The position numbers and the translations under genes were made by a program. The notes beneath the pieces are model-generated. The model did not search any database, was not told the origin of the DNA, and saw nothing but the letters and a program-made list of their open reading frames with translations. Positions 52,504 through 62,355 of a stretch of 64,000 bases of DNA are shown here, piece after piece. Position 1 is the first letter of the stretch; each line of letters starts with the position of its first letter. The stretch is from Xanthomonas sp. DAR 35659 (GTDB taxonomy: Bacteria > Pseudomonadota > Gammaproteobacteria > Xanthomonadales > Xanthomonadaceae). Where the stretch lies: NCBI RefSeq assembly GCF_041242975.1, contig NZ_CP162488.1, positions 5,012,001-5,076,000 on the forward strand, in the 5' to 3' direction.

Positions 52504-53817
52504 ATGAAACTCAAACTCTGGCTGGGAAACCTGCTCTCGCTGCTGTTGCTCGGCCTCGGGCTGGCGCTGTGGATCGCCCTGCCCTGGTACGGCGTGCTCG
52601 CACTGGCGCTCGGCGTGGCGCTGTGGCTGCTGCTGACCCGCGGCGGCCGCCTGGCGCTGGCCGCCACCCGCATCGGCGTGGCCAGCCTGCCGCAGCGCTG
52701 GGGCGCCTCATCGGTGATCGTGGTCGGCATCGCCGGCGTGGTCGGCGTGCTGGTGGCGATGCTGGCGATGGGCGAAGGCTTCCAGGCCACGCTCAGCAGC
52801 ACCGGCGACGACACCACCGCCATCGTGCTGCGCGGCGGCTCCGGCGCCGAGACCAATTCGGTGATCACCCGCGACCAGGTGCCGCTGGTCGCCAGCCTGG
52901 CCGGCGTGGCCAAGGGCGCCGACGGCAAGCCGCTGGTGTCGCCGGAGCTGTCGCAGGTGATCAACCTGCCGAGCAAGGCCGACGGCACCGACACCAACGT
53001 GCAGTTCCGCGGCGTCGGCGACACCGGCTGGGCGGTGCACGACAAGGTGCGGATCGTGGAGGGCCGCCGCTTCGGCGCCGGCCTGCGCGAGATCGTGGTC
53101 GGCCAAGGCGCCAAGGCGCAGTTCCGCGGGCTGGAGGTCGGCAAGACGCTGAGCCTGGGCCGCGAGCAGTGGACCGTGGTCGGCGTGTTCGCCTCCGGCG
53201 ACGCGCACGATTCGGAGCTGTGGGCCGATGCGCAGACCCTGGCCTCCACCTACCACCGCAGCGCCTATCAGTCGATCAGCGTGCGCACCGCCGGCAAGAA
53301 CGGCTTCGCCCAGTTCAAGGCGGCGATGGCCGCCGACCCGCGGCTCAAGCTCGACGTGGAGACCACCCGCGCCTACTACGCCAAGCAGGGCGGCAACCTC
53401 AGCAAGCTGATCAGCGTGCTGGGCACGGTGATCGGCGCGATCATGGCGGTCGGCGCGGTGTTCGGCGCGCTCAACACCATGTACGCGGCGGTGGCCACCC
53501 GCGCCCGCGAGATCGCCACGATGCGCGCGATCGGCTTCCGCGGCCTGCCGGTGGTGACCGCGGTGATGCTGGAGACGATGCTGCTGGCGCTGCTCGGCGG
53601 CGTGTTGGGCGGGCTGATCGCCTGGGCCATCTTCAACGGCTACAGCGTGTCGACCCTGGGCAGCAACTTCAGCCAGGTGGTGTTCCAATTCAAGGTATCG
53701 CCGCAGCTGCTGTGGAGCGGCCTGAAGTGGGCGCTGGGCATCGGCCTGGTCGGCGGGCTGTTCCCGGCGCTGCGCGCGGCGCGGCTGCCGATCACCACCG
53801 CCTTGCGCGCGCTGTAA
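52504..53817 (+). CDS. MacB-like ABC permease, second of two
   Basis: 437 residues. Two membrane helices in the first 45 residues and one near 75-90, a periplasmic domain (about 90-290), and three C-terminal helices with RAREIATMRAIGFRGLPVVTAVMLETMLLALLGG. It probably forms a heterodimer with the preceding permease. Together with the ATPase and the adaptor this makes a tripartite exporter; an outer-membrane TolC is not in the window. Confidence 0.92.
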   Translation: MKLKLWLGNLLSLLLLGLGLALWIALPWYGVLALALGVALWLLLTRGGRLALAATRIGVASLPQRWGASSVIVVGIAGVVGVLVAMLAMGEGFQATLSSTGDDTTAIVLRGGSGAETNSVITRDQVPLVASLAGVAKGADGKPLVSPELSQVINLPSKADGTDTNVQFRGVGDTGWAVHDKVRIVEGRRFGAGLREIVVGQGAKAQFRGLEVGKTLSLGREQWTVVGVFASGDAHDSELWADAQTLASTYHRSAYQSISVRTAGKNGFAQFKAAMAADPRLKLDVETTRAYYAKQGGNLSKLISVLGTVIGAIMAVGAVFGALNTMYAAVATRAREIATMRAIGFRGLPVVTAVMLETMLLALLGGVLGGLIAWAIFNGYSVSTLGSNFSQVVFQFKVSPQLLWSGLKWALGIGLVGGLFPALRAARLPITTALRAL

Positions 53818-54209
53818 CCGGCGCGGCGCGAAGCACGCGCCCGCCAGGCGACGCCTGCCTGGCGGGCGGGATTGCACCGCGCGCGCCGTGCGCGCAGGCT
53901 CGGGGCCGAAGGACACGCGGCAAGGCGCTGCCGATGCCTGCGCGGTACTCAAGCCATGTACACGACGCGCCGTTGCCACCTGCAACGCGCCACGAAACGG
54001 GTGCCGGCAAGTGCCGCCACCGACCCATCGTGGCGGCCGTCCCAGTGCCGGCCCCTCCAGCGCACCGGCGCAGCCGGTGAAAACCGCGCAGACGATCCCG
54101 ACTCCCAGCCAAACGCCCGGGCCGCGTCATCGTTCCGTCATCCAATTGCGGTAGAGCCGCGCCGGCGAAGGCGCTAGCCTGCGCGGCCGTTCCTCCACCG
54201 CCCACCGCC
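53818..54209. other. intergenic region, nothing recognised
   Basis: 392 bases after the exporter operon. It starts with a GC-rich dyad (GCCAGGCG...CGCCTGCCTGGCGGGC around 53842-53868) that may be a weak terminator. Nothing else recognised. Confidence 0.45.
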
Positions 54210-55367
54210 ATGTCGTCGCGCCTGCGCCTCCTGCTCGTCCTCTGCGCCAGCCTGTGCCTGACCAGCCTGGGCCTGGCCGCGCGCTCCTCCACATCGCTCA
54301 GCGACCGCCTGGTCGCGCCGGGCGGCGTGTCGCCGCTGATGGACGAGGAGCGCATCCAGGGCCTGCTGGCGGCGCTGCCCAATCGCAGCGGGCACGTGCT
54401 CGTGCCCGGCGGCATCCCGATCTTCTGGCGCGCGATCGATCCGGGCGACTACCGCATGCGCTACCGCTACGAGCACGCCGGGCGCGACGCCAATGGCCAT
54501 GAGCGCGTGGATTTCGCGATGGACGTGGCCGCGCCGCAGCCCGGCGCCCACGCCGCCCCGCGCGGCACCGTGGTGCTGCTGCATGGCTGGATGATGGACG
54601 GCGATTCGCTGCTGCCGTGGTCGCTGGACCTGGCCCAGGCCGGCTACCGCAGCATCAGCATCGACCTGCGCAACCATGGCCGCTCCGGCGGCGGCCCGGC
54701 CGGCTACGGCACCCGCGAGTCCGACGACGTGGTCGCGGTGATCCGTGCGCTGCGCGCGCGCGGCGAAGTGCAGGGCCCGCTGTACCTGTTCGGCGTGTCC
54801 TACGGCGCCGCCACCGCGCTGTTCGCCGCGCAGAAGCTGGGCAACGAGGTCGATGGCGTGGTCGCGATGGAATCCTTCGCCAACGCCGGCCGCGGCATCC
54901 GCGACATGGTCCCGCACATGCTCGCCAGCCGCCCGCAGGGCTGGATGGCCAGCGCGGCGATGGGCGTGGTGCGCTGGCGGTACGCCGGGCAGAACCTGGA
55001 TGCGGTCATCGCCAACGCCAACCAGCGCCTGGCGCTGGACCTGGACCGGGTCGACGTGACCGCCGCCGCGCGCGCCGCCCCGGCTTGCCTGCTGCTGCTG
55101 CACGGCGCCGCCGACCAGCACATCCCGGTCGCGCACGGGCGCCTGCTGGCGCTGGACGCGCCGCGCGCGCACTACCTGGAGATGCCCGGCGAAAACCACA
55201 TCAGCCTGCCGATGCGGCTGGACCTGCTGGCGCCGACCGTGGAGGACTGGTTCGCCGAACTGCCGGCGCAGCGCGACGACGGCCACTGCCCGACCCCACT
55301 GGCCCCGCGCGTGGACGCCACGCAGCAGCTGACCGGGACACCATCCGCGAGCGCCAGCCGGGGCTGA
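54210..55367 (+). CDS. secreted alpha/beta hydrolase
   Basis: 385 residues with an N-terminal signal (1-23). The alpha/beta hydrolase core has LLHGWMMDG (oxyanion loop), the nucleophile Ser in GVSYG, Asp in LLHGAADQHIP and His in ENHISLP. The last 30 residues are low-complexity. Probable periplasmic esterase or lipase-like enzyme; the substrate is not indicated. Confidence 0.9.
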   Translation: MSSRLRLLLVLCASLCLTSLGLAARSSTSLSDRLVAPGGVSPLMDEERIQGLLAALPNRSGHVLVPGGIPIFWRAIDPGDYRMRYRYEHAGRDANGHERVDFAMDVAAPQPGAHAAPRGTVVLLHGWMMDGDSLLPWSLDLAQAGYRSISIDLRNHGRSGGGPAGYGTRESDDVVAVIRALRARGEVQGPLYLFGVSYGAATALFAAQKLGNEVDGVVAMESFANAGRGIRDMVPHMLASRPQGWMASAAMGVVRWRYAGQNLDAVIANANQRLALDLDRVDVTAAARAAPACLLLLHGAADQHIPVAHGRLLALDAPRAHYLEMPGENHISLPMRLDLLAPTVEDWFAELPAQRDDGHCPTPLAPRVDATQQLTGTPSASASRG

Positions 55368-55371
55368 GCGG

Positions 55372-55473
55372 AGATTGGGGATTCGGGATTGGGGATTCGT
55401 AACGGCAGCCTGCGCCACATCGGGAGCGGCATCCGCTTTTACGAATCCCCAATCCCCAATCCCCAATCCCGGC
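55372..55473. repeat. GGGATT minisatellite inverted repeat
   Basis: A GGGGATTCGGGATTGGGGATTCGT stretch (about 55376-55399) and its reverse complement (about 55440-55469) enclose about 40 bases. Located between convergent genes, it can form a stem of more than 20 bp. The G-rich arm could also form a quadruplex. Confidence 0.75.
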
Positions 55474-56379
55474 TCAGAAGCGCCTACGCCCCCATCCCGA
55501 GCGCCACAGGCTCTCGCCGGCGAACAGCAGCAGGCCGACCCAGATCGCGGCGAAGCCGATCGCCTTGCCGGTATCGAATGGCTCGCGGAAGAACCACACG
55601 CCGAGCAGCAGCTGCAGCGTCGGCGCGATGTACTGCAGCAGCCCGACCAGCGACAGCGGAATGCGCCGCACCCCGTAGGCGAAGCCGATCAGCGGCACCG
55701 CGGTGACCACGCCGCCGAACACCAGCAGCAGGTCGTTACGCCAGCCCCAGCCGCCGGCGAAGCCGCCGCCGTGGCCGGCCTCGCCCCACAGCACGAACGC
55801 CAGCGCCGGCAGGAACAGGTACAGGCTCTCCACGCCCAGCCCGGCCACCGCGTCCACCTGCACCAGCTTGCGCAGCAGCCCGTACAGCCCGAAGGAGCCA
55901 GCCAGGCTCAGCGCGATCCACGGCAGCGCGCCGGCATCGACGGTGAGCCAGGCCACGCCCAGCGCGGCGCAGGCCACCGCCAGCCACTGCACCGCGCGCA
56001 GCCGCTCCTTCAGCACCAGCACGCCGAGCAGCACGTTGACCAGCGGATTGATGAAGTAGCCCAGGCTGGCCTCGATCACGTGGCCGGCGTTGATCGCCCA
56101 GATGTACAGGCCCCAGTTGAAGGCGATCGCCAGGCTGCTCAGCGCCAGCACGGCCAGCGCGCGCGGCTGCGCGGCGATGGCGCGCCACCACTGCAGGCGC
56201 GTGCGGTACAGCAGCCAGCCCACCACCAGCACCGCGCTCCAGACGATGCGGTGGGCGATGATGTGGAACGACGGCACCGCCTTGAGCAGATGCCAGTACA
56301 CCGGCACCACGCCCCATAGCGCGAAGGTCAGTGCGGTGATCAGCAACCCGCGCCGCGTGTCCTGGTCGCTGGCGGTCAT
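55474..56379 (-). CDS. rarD: EamA transporter of the RarD family
   Basis: 301 residues with ten membrane helices in two EamA repeats. It opens RRGLLITALTFALWGVVPVYWHLL and contains FNWGLYIWAINAGHVIEASLGYFINPLVNVLLGV, the RarD signature. Inner-membrane exporter of a small metabolite (the E. coli homologue was linked to chloramphenicol sensitivity). Start overlaps the stop of the upstream EamA gene (ATGA, 56376-56379). Confidence 0.93.
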   Translation of the reverse strand: MTASDQDTRRGLLITALTFALWGVVPVYWHLLKAVPSFHIIAHRIVWSAVLVVGWLLYRTRLQWWRAIAAQPRALAVLALSSLAIAFNWGLYIWAINAGHVIEASLGYFINPLVNVLLGVLVLKERLRAVQWLAVACAALGVAWLTVDAGALPWIALSLAGSFGLYGLLRKLVQVDAVAGLGVESLYLFLPALAFVLWGEAGHGGGFAGGWGWRNDLLLVFGGVVTAVPLIGFAYGVRRIPLSLVGLLQYIAPTLQLLLGVWFFREPFDTGKAIGFAAIWVGLLLFAGESLWRSGWGRRRF

Positions 56380-57278
56380 CGGCAGGCCCGCGCCACGGTG
56401 ATGACCACCACGCCGGCCAGGATCACCGCCATCGCGCCCAGGTCGCTGGCGCTGAAGCGCTCGGCGCCGAGCCAACTGCCCAGCGCCACCGCGATCACCG
56501 GATTGACGTAGGCGTAGCTGCCGGCCAGCACCGGACGCACGTTCTGCAGCAGCCACACGTAGGCGGTGAACGCCACGATCGAGCCGAACACGCACAGGTA
56601 GGCGATCGCCATCAGCGCGTGCGGCGCCGGCCAGGCCTGGGGGCGTTCGCCGCTGAGCAATCCCACCGCGACCAGCAGCAGGCCGCCGCACAGCATCTGC
56701 CCGGCGGCGGCCATGAACGGCGTCGGCAGGTCGCGGCCGCGCGACCACACCGAGCCGAACGCCCAGCCGATCGGCGCGATCAGCAGCAACACCAGCCCCT
56801 GCGGGCTGGCGCTCAGACTGCTGCCGGCGTTGAGCCAGACCACCCCGACGAAGCCGACCACGATGCCGAGCCATTCGCCGCGGCTGGCATGCTGCCCGCG
56901 CAGCGCGCCGAACAGCGCCATCCACAACGGCACCGACGCCACCGCGACCGCGGCCAGGCCCGAGGACACCTGGCGCTCGGCCAGAACCACCATGCCATTG
57001 CCGCACACCAGCATCAGCGCGCCGAGCACGACTAGCGACCGCCACTGCACGCGTGTCGGCGCCGCCACGCCGCGCCAGCGCAACACCGTGTACAGCAAGG
57101 TGCCGGCGACCACGAAGCGCGCTCCGGACACCAGGGTCAGCGGCGGCGTACCGCCTTCCAGCGCGAAGCGGATCGCCAGATAGGTCGAGCCCCACACGAC
57201 ATAGACCAGCAGCAGCGCGAGAACGACGAAACCACCACGCGCGGGAACGGCGGCGGCGGGAGCAGGCGGGGACGACAT
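56376..57278 (-). CDS. EamA-family transporter, YedA-like
   Basis: 300 residues from the ATG at 57278 (a TTG two codons upstream is in frame). Ten helices, with YVVWGSTYLAIRFALEG at the start and SYAYVNPVIAVALGSWLGAE in the second repeat, typical of YedA/RhaT-type exporters. Paired with rarD in one operon. Confidence 0.91.
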   Translation of the reverse strand: MSSPPAPAAAVPARGGFVVLALLLVYVVWGSTYLAIRFALEGGTPPLTLVSGARFVVAGTLLYTVLRWRGVAAPTRVQWRSLVVLGALMLVCGNGMVVLAERQVSSGLAAVAVASVPLWMALFGALRGQHASRGEWLGIVVGFVGVVWLNAGSSLSASPQGLVLLLIAPIGWAFGSVWSRGRDLPTPFMAAAGQMLCGGLLLVAVGLLSGERPQAWPAPHALMAIAYLCVFGSIVAFTAYVWLLQNVRPVLAGSYAYVNPVIAVALGSWLGAERFSASDLGAMAVILAGVVVITVARACR

Positions 57279-57827
57279 GCGCAAAGGGACCGGGCGGTGT
57301 GGACGTGGATTCTAGGCCAGCGGCCACGGCCAGCGACAGCGCGGCGGCGCGTCATGCGCGGCACGCTGTTTTGCGGGTGGCGCGCGCGGTCGCATGCATC
57401 GACGATGTGAGCACCATCTCCAATCATGGATGCACCGCGTTTTCGCGCAGGAGCGGCCTTATCGAAGTTTGCGCATCGCGGCGCGGTGCCGCGACGTCAG
57501 GCTCACCCGCGTCGGGACGGAAGTCCCTCCCACAATGCACCGCCATGCTCGCCGCAAACATCTGTAGGAGCGGCTTCAGCCGCGACCAACGAAGCCGGAT
57601 CACACCGGCTCCGGACACTGCCTGTCGGGGCTGAAGCCCCTCCTACAGTGCACCCAGCCGGCATGCCGCAAGCATCTGTAGGATCGGCTTCAGCCGCGAC
57701 GAACGCAGTCGGAAACCGCACCGGCTCCGGGGCATCGTCATGCACCGGTCGATAGCCTTCTGCATGACGGCAATTCCTCGCGACCGAGCAGGCGCACCCG
57801 ACCATCGCCAGGAACAGCGCCTGCGCG
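57279..57827. repeat. intergenic region with four REP palindromes
   Basis: About 550 bases without a supported gene. Palindromes of the REP family lie at 57511-57534, 57563-57586, 57624-57648 and 57677-57700, alternating in orientation. The second and fourth are separated by 114 bases and their flanks (CGCAA-CATCTGTAGGA) are similar, so the block is a tandem duplication of a REP pair. The EamA operon promoter must be in the first part. Confidence 0.82.
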
Positions 57828-59054
57828 CTACTTCGGCGTGAGCCGGTACAGACCACCGGGCTTGGCGTCTTCCAGCAACCACAGCGAGCCATCCGGCGCT
57901 TCCTCGATGTCGCGGATGCGCTTGCCGATGCTCCAGCGATTGACCGCGTTCGCACGGCCCTTGCTATCCACGGTCACGCGGACGACGCCCTGGCTGGACA
58001 GGCCGCTGATCAGCGCGCTGCCCTTCCACTGCGGGAACAGGCTGCCCTTGTAGAACATCAGGTTGCCGGGCGCGATCACCGGCGTCCAATAGATCGCCGG
58101 CCTGACAAGATCGGGCCGCGTCTCGGGCTTGGGAATCGGCACGCCGTTGTAATTGATCCCATACGACACCAACGGCCACCCGTAGTTCTTGCCGCGCTGG
58201 ATCAGGTTCAGTTCGTCGCCGCCATTGGGACCGTGCTCGAGCTCCCACAGCCGACCGTCAGGAGCGAAGGCAAGACCGTAGGGCGTGCGATGGCCGATGG
58301 ACCAGGTTTCGGCCGGGGTGAGGTTGGATGTGGGGAAGGTGTAGGTACTGACCACCGGTGCCGTCTTGGCCGCCTCGGTATCGCTCGCCGGATCGATCAG
58401 CGGAATGGTGCGCGCGCCGCCCCTGCCTGCCCACGGGTTGCCCGGCGCGGGCTTGCCGTCCAGCGTCAACCGCAGGATCTTGCCGACCGGTTGATTGAGA
58501 TCCTGTGCCGGGGTGAAGCGCTGGCGGTCGCCCACGGTGAGGAACAGGTACTGGCCGTCCGGCGAAAAGGCGATCTGCGCGCCGGCCTGGCCGCCCTTGC
58601 CCGTCGGCATCTGGCGCCACAGCACCTTGAAGTTGTCCAGCCGGGCCTCGTTGCCCTCCATCACGAGCCTGCCTCGGCCCATGGTCAGGCCGCCGCCGTA
58701 GTCGCCGGGTGCGACATACGTCAGGTACACGCTCTTGTCGATGGCGTAGTGGGGCGACAGGAACACGCCCAGCATGCCGTTCTGGCCTTCCACGTAGCTG
58801 GCCGGCACGCCCTTGAGCTCGGTCTTGGCGCCTTGCGGGGTCACCAACTGCACGCGGCCGACCTTCTCGGTGATCAGCATGCGTCCATCGGGCAGGAACG
58901 CGATGCGCCAGGGCAGATCGAAGCTGGCCACCTGGGTGACGGTGAAAGGGAGGTCGGGGTCGGGCTTCTGATTGCCTGCGTTGGTCTGCGCGTGCGCAGC
59001 ACTCGTCAGTAGGACTCCGAGCAGGACCGCATGTGCCAGCGTCTTCATCTGCAT
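57828..59054 (-). CDS. PQQ-dependent sugar dehydrogenase (YliI-like)
   Basis: 408 residues. Signal peptide at about 1-22. A six-bladed beta-propeller of the soluble aldose dehydrogenase type: LPWRIAFLPDGRMLITEKVGRV, GQNGMLGVFLSPHY, QIAFSPDGQYLFLTVGD, GHRTPYGLAFAPDGRLWELEHGPNGGDELN, and a C-terminal RIRDIEEAPDGSLWLLED. The family oxidises aldose sugars in the periplasm using PQQ and calcium. A PQQ synthesis cluster is not in the window. Confidence 0.93.
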   Translation of the reverse strand: MQMKTLAHAVLLGVLLTSAAHAQTNAGNQKPDPDLPFTVTQVASFDLPWRIAFLPDGRMLITEKVGRVQLVTPQGAKTELKGVPASYVEGQNGMLGVFLSPHYAIDKSVYLTYVAPGDYGGGLTMGRGRLVMEGNEARLDNFKVLWRQMPTGKGGQAGAQIAFSPDGQYLFLTVGDRQRFTPAQDLNQPVGKILRLTLDGKPAPGNPWAGRGGARTIPLIDPASDTEAAKTAPVVSTYTFPTSNLTPAETWSIGHRTPYGLAFAPDGRLWELEHGPNGGDELNLIQRGKNYGWPLVSYGINYNGVPIPKPETRPDLVRPAIYWTPVIAPGNLMFYKGSLFPQWKGSALISGLSSQGVVRVTVDSKGRANAVNRWSIGKRIRDIEEAPDGSLWLLEDAKPGGLYRLTPK

Positions 59055-59178
59055 GATTCCTCGCGTCCAGGTGGCGCGAGGAATCCTAGTGTGTTCGACG
59101 CCGCCTGGGTGTGACGGCGGCCGGTACTGGGATGTCGGTCAGAACAGGCAGTGGACAAGCAACTCAGACCTCGAGAAC

Positions 59179-60834
59179 TCAGTGCCGCGCCGCCTCGCTG
59201 GCATCGCGCGCCGGCTTGAATTCGGAACCGTCATCCCAGCGCGGCCATTCGCGGCTGTCGGCCAGGCGCTGGCCCAGGTCGTACAGCAGCAGCGTGTCGG
59301 CGGCATGCCCGGCCGGATCCCAGGCCGGCGTCCAGCGATCGCAGGGCTGGTGGTAGCAGTCGGCGAAATAGCGGTCGCGGATCGCCTTGCCCGCGGCCAC
59401 GCCGCCGTCGCGCTTGTCCAACCCGGGCCCCACGGTGATCGCCGGCACGCCGACGCGGGCGAACGCGAAATGGTCGGCGCGGTAGAAGAAGCCCGCTTCC
59501 AGGTTCGGATCCGGCGAATAGGCGCGGCCGCGCGCCTGCGCCGCGGCGGCCAGGTCGCGCTCCAGCGACACCCGCCCGCGCCCCCACGAGGCGATGTCGC
59601 GCATCGCGCCGTCCGGGCTGAACATCTCGCTGTTGATCACCGCCACCGTGGTCGCCAGCGGCGCCAGCGGATGCGCGGCGTAATGGGTCGCGCCGAGCAG
59701 CCCCTTCTCCTCGGCGGTGAGCGCGATGAAGTACAGCGTGCGCTGCGGCCGCGGCCCGGCCGCGAATACCCGCGCCAGCTCCAGCACGCTGGCCACGCCG
59801 GTGGCGTTGTCGATCGCGCCGTGGCGGATGCGGTCGCCGCCGGCGTCGGCCGCGCCGATGCCGAACGCGTCCCAGTGCGCCGAATAGATCACCGTCTCGT
59901 CCGGGTGCGTGCTGCCTTCCAGCTTGGCCACCACGTTGTGGGTCACCACGCGCTCGCGCTTGAGCGCGAAGCGGACCGACAACGCGGCATCGCCCAACGC
60001 CCGCGGACGGAAGTCGGCGCGCTGCGCGCGTCGCTTCTCCGCCTCGAAATCCAACCCGGCGCGCTCGAACAGCGACACCGCCAGCGCGCGCTGCATCCAG
60101 CCGCGCACAGGCACGTGCTGCGCGCGCGCCTGCGCGTCGCTGCGCTCGATGTCGAACAACGGCGACAGCCCGGAACTCTTCACCGTGGCCCAGCCATAGG
60201 CGGCCGGCGCGGTCTCGTGCACGATCAGCACACCGGCCGCGCCCTGCCGCGCGGCTTCCTCGTACTTGTAGGTCCAACGTCCGTAGTAGGTGACCGCGCG
60301 GCCGTCGAAGGCGCCGGGCTGCGGCGTCTCGAAGTCGGCGTCGTTGATCAGCATCACCGCGATCTTGCCCTTGAGGTCCACGCCCTTGTAGTCGTCCCAG
60401 CCGCGCTCGGGCGCGTGGATGCCGTAGCCGACGAATACCAGCGGCGCGTCCTTCAGCGCGACCTTGCGCCCCGGGCGCAGGCTCTGCAGCACCACGTCCT
60501 CGCCGTTGACCAGCGCCTGCGTGGCGCCGGCCACGCGCAGCGTCGCCGTCACCGGTCCGTCCACCTGCGCGCGCACCAGCGGCACCGCCTGGGTCCAGCC
60601 GCCGTCGTCGCCGGCCGGCTGCACGCCGGCCAGGCGGAACTGCTCGCTGAGATAGGCGATGGTCTTGTCCTCGCCCGGCGTGGCCGGCGCGCGGCCCTCG
60701 AACGCGTCGGAGGCCAGCGTGCGGACATGCCGCTCCAACGCCTGTGCATCGATGCCGCCGCCGGGCAGCACGTCGTTGGCCGCCTGCGCGGCGCCTCCCA
60801 TGAACAGGCAGGCGGACAGCAGCAACATGCGCAT
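59179..60834 (-). CDS. secreted M28-family zinc aminopeptidase
   Basis: 551 residues from the ATG at 60834, where a signal peptide begins (MRMLLLSACLFMGGAAQA). An inserted PA domain (about 130-290) and the M28 catalytic domain: His and Asp of YSAHWDAFGIG, Asp in DNATGVASVLELA, Glu-Glu in LTAEEKGLLG, Glu/Asp in INSEMFSPDG, and a later His in DRYFADCYHQPCDRW. It is expected to bind two zinc ions and cleave N-terminal residues from peptides outside the cytoplasm. Confidence 0.92.
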   Translation of the reverse strand: MRMLLLSACLFMGGAAQAANDVLPGGGIDAQALERHVRTLASDAFEGRAPATPGEDKTIAYLSEQFRLAGVQPAGDDGGWTQAVPLVRAQVDGPVTATLRVAGATQALVNGEDVVLQSLRPGRKVALKDAPLVFVGYGIHAPERGWDDYKGVDLKGKIAVMLINDADFETPQPGAFDGRAVTYYGRWTYKYEEAARQGAAGVLIVHETAPAAYGWATVKSSGLSPLFDIERSDAQARAQHVPVRGWMQRALAVSLFERAGLDFEAEKRRAQRADFRPRALGDAALSVRFALKRERVVTHNVVAKLEGSTHPDETVIYSAHWDAFGIGAADAGGDRIRHGAIDNATGVASVLELARVFAAGPRPQRTLYFIALTAEEKGLLGATHYAAHPLAPLATTVAVINSEMFSPDGAMRDIASWGRGRVSLERDLAAAAQARGRAYSPDPNLEAGFFYRADHFAFARVGVPAITVGPGLDKRDGGVAAGKAIRDRYFADCYHQPCDRWTPAWDPAGHAADTLLLYDLGQRLADSREWPRWDDGSEFKPARDASEAARH

Positions 60835-60899
60835 CGGATTCACGGCGTTACCTGAAAAACGTGGCTGCACAGTGTAGGGCTGATGCTTCCGTGAAGCAT

Positions 60900-61015
60900 C
60901 AGGGAATGGGGAATGGGGAATGGAGAATCGGGAATGGGAAGAGCGGAAGCGCCGCGCTTTTTCCATTCCCCATTCCCCATTCCCCATTCCCCATTCCCGA
61001 CTCCCGATTCCCGGC
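60900..61015. repeat. GGGAATGGGGAATGG minisatellite inverted repeat
   Basis: Tandem GGGAATG units on the left (about 60901-60944) and CCCATTCCC units on the right (about 60963-61013) surround a short GC-rich centre, so the transcript can form a very long hairpin. Same family as 55372-55473 and the fragment at 34434-34460. Between two minus-strand genes. Confidence 0.8.
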
Positions 61016-61018
61016 ACC

Positions 61019-61942
61019 TCATCGATCCAGCCAGCAGGCCAGGCCCTGCGCGTTGAGTTCGATGTCCATGGCCAGTACCTGCTCGACGCCTGCGTCGTCG
61101 AGCGGGCAGCCGTGCAGCCGCGCGCGCTCCAAGTACAGCGCGGTCAACGCCGCGACCAGGCAGCGGTGGCGATCGGAGCGGCCGTCGCAGCCACGCGCGA
61201 TCGCAACCATCGCGTCGAGTTGCTCGAACAGGTCCGCGGCCAGCGTCTGTGCGTCGCCGACCGCGCCGAAATGCGTGAGATACAGCGTGTCCGGCGCGTG
61301 GTCGAGCATGCGCTGGATCGAGGCGCGCATCGCGTCCGGGTCGAACTGCACCGGCGAGGACGCGGGGATCGCGAACGCTCCCTTCGCGCTATCCAGTTCG
61401 CGATACGACAGGCCGAAGGTGTCGCCGGTGAACCAGCTGCGGCTGCGCGCGTCCCACACGCACAGGTGGTGGCGCGCGTGGCCGGGCGTGTCGATGCACA
61501 GCAGTTCGCGCTCGCCCAGCCACAACCGCTGGCCATCCTCGGCCACGACCACACGCTCGGCCGGCACCGGCACGATCGTGCCGTAGCTGCGCGCGATCTC
61601 GGCCTCGCCGTACACCGCGGTGGCGCCGGCGATCAGCCGCGTCGGATCGATCATGTGCGGCGCGCCGCGCGGATGCACCAGCAGGCGCGCAGTCGGCAGC
61701 TGCGCCAGCAGCGCGCCGGCGCCGCCGGCATGGTCCAGGTGCACGTGGGTCAGGATCAGCCAGTCCACATCGCCCGGCGCCAGGCCAACACCATCGAGCG
61801 CGGCCAGCATTGCCGGCAACGAATGGCTGGTGCCGCAATCGACGAACGCGCCGCGCCCGTTCTCCACGATCAGGTAGGCCGCGTCGAACTGCGCGCGCTG
61901 GAAGCCGGTGTCGATGAGATGGATGCTGGGATCGCGTGGCAT
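61019..61942 (-). CDS. metallo-beta-lactamase-fold hydrolase
   Basis: 307 residues from the ATG at 61942; an upstream ATG (62050) would add 36 residues that do not look like part of the fold. Metal-binding motifs: HVHLDHAG, His in HPRGAPH, TPGHARHH and GDTF. These place it among glyoxalase-II/lactonase-like MBL proteins. No signal peptide. The substrate is not indicated by neighbours. Confidence 0.88.
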   Translation of the reverse strand: MPRDPSIHLIDTGFQRAQFDAAYLIVENGRGAFVDCGTSHSLPAMLAALDGVGLAPGDVDWLILTHVHLDHAGGAGALLAQLPTARLLVHPRGAPHMIDPTRLIAGATAVYGEAEIARSYGTIVPVPAERVVVAEDGQRLWLGERELLCIDTPGHARHHLCVWDARSRSWFTGDTFGLSYRELDSAKGAFAIPASSPVQFDPDAMRASIQRMLDHAPDTLYLTHFGAVGDAQTLAADLFEQLDAMVAIARGCDGRSDRHRCLVAALTALYLERARLHGCPLDDAGVEQVLAMDIELNAQGLACWLDR

Positions 61943-62127
61943 GGCGCAGGGCGGCGGCTGGGCGAAGATCCATTCTAGGCCGTATGGAGGCGGTTGCCAG
62001 CCCTGCACGGGCCTCGCCTCGGCGCTCCATTGCTCCGCCTTTGTCGTCACGACATGTGCGGGCGGTGCGACGCAGGTGTTTCGCCGCCATGGCGACCTGC
62101 GCTTCCTGGTCTGATGGGAGGGGCTTC

Positions 62128-62273
62128 AGGGCAACTCCAATAACTTCGAAGTTCCTGTAGGAGCGGCTTTAGCCGCGACGGGTTATCGGGAACGCTTCGT
62201 CGCGGCTAAAGCCGCTCCTACAGGGCAAACGGCATCTGACTTGATTCGCGAAACGGGCTATCAGAGGTGCCCT
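62128..62273. mobile_element. 146-bp MITE-like element, copy B
   Basis: Left end AGGGCAACTCC, right end GAGGTGCCCT, with the same inner inverted REP pair and the same CATCTGACTTG tract as copy A at 44563-44708. The flanking part differs by small insertions on the left balanced by deletions on the right. It lies in the 413-base gap (61943-62355) between an MBL gene and trpS; nothing else is recognised in that gap. Confidence 0.7.
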
Positions 62274-62355
62274 TCGGTCGCGAGGCATTGCCGCCAAGGC
62301 CTCGTCAGGACTGAACACTTCCCACACCCCTTCATGTCCGGACCAACTTCCGCGC

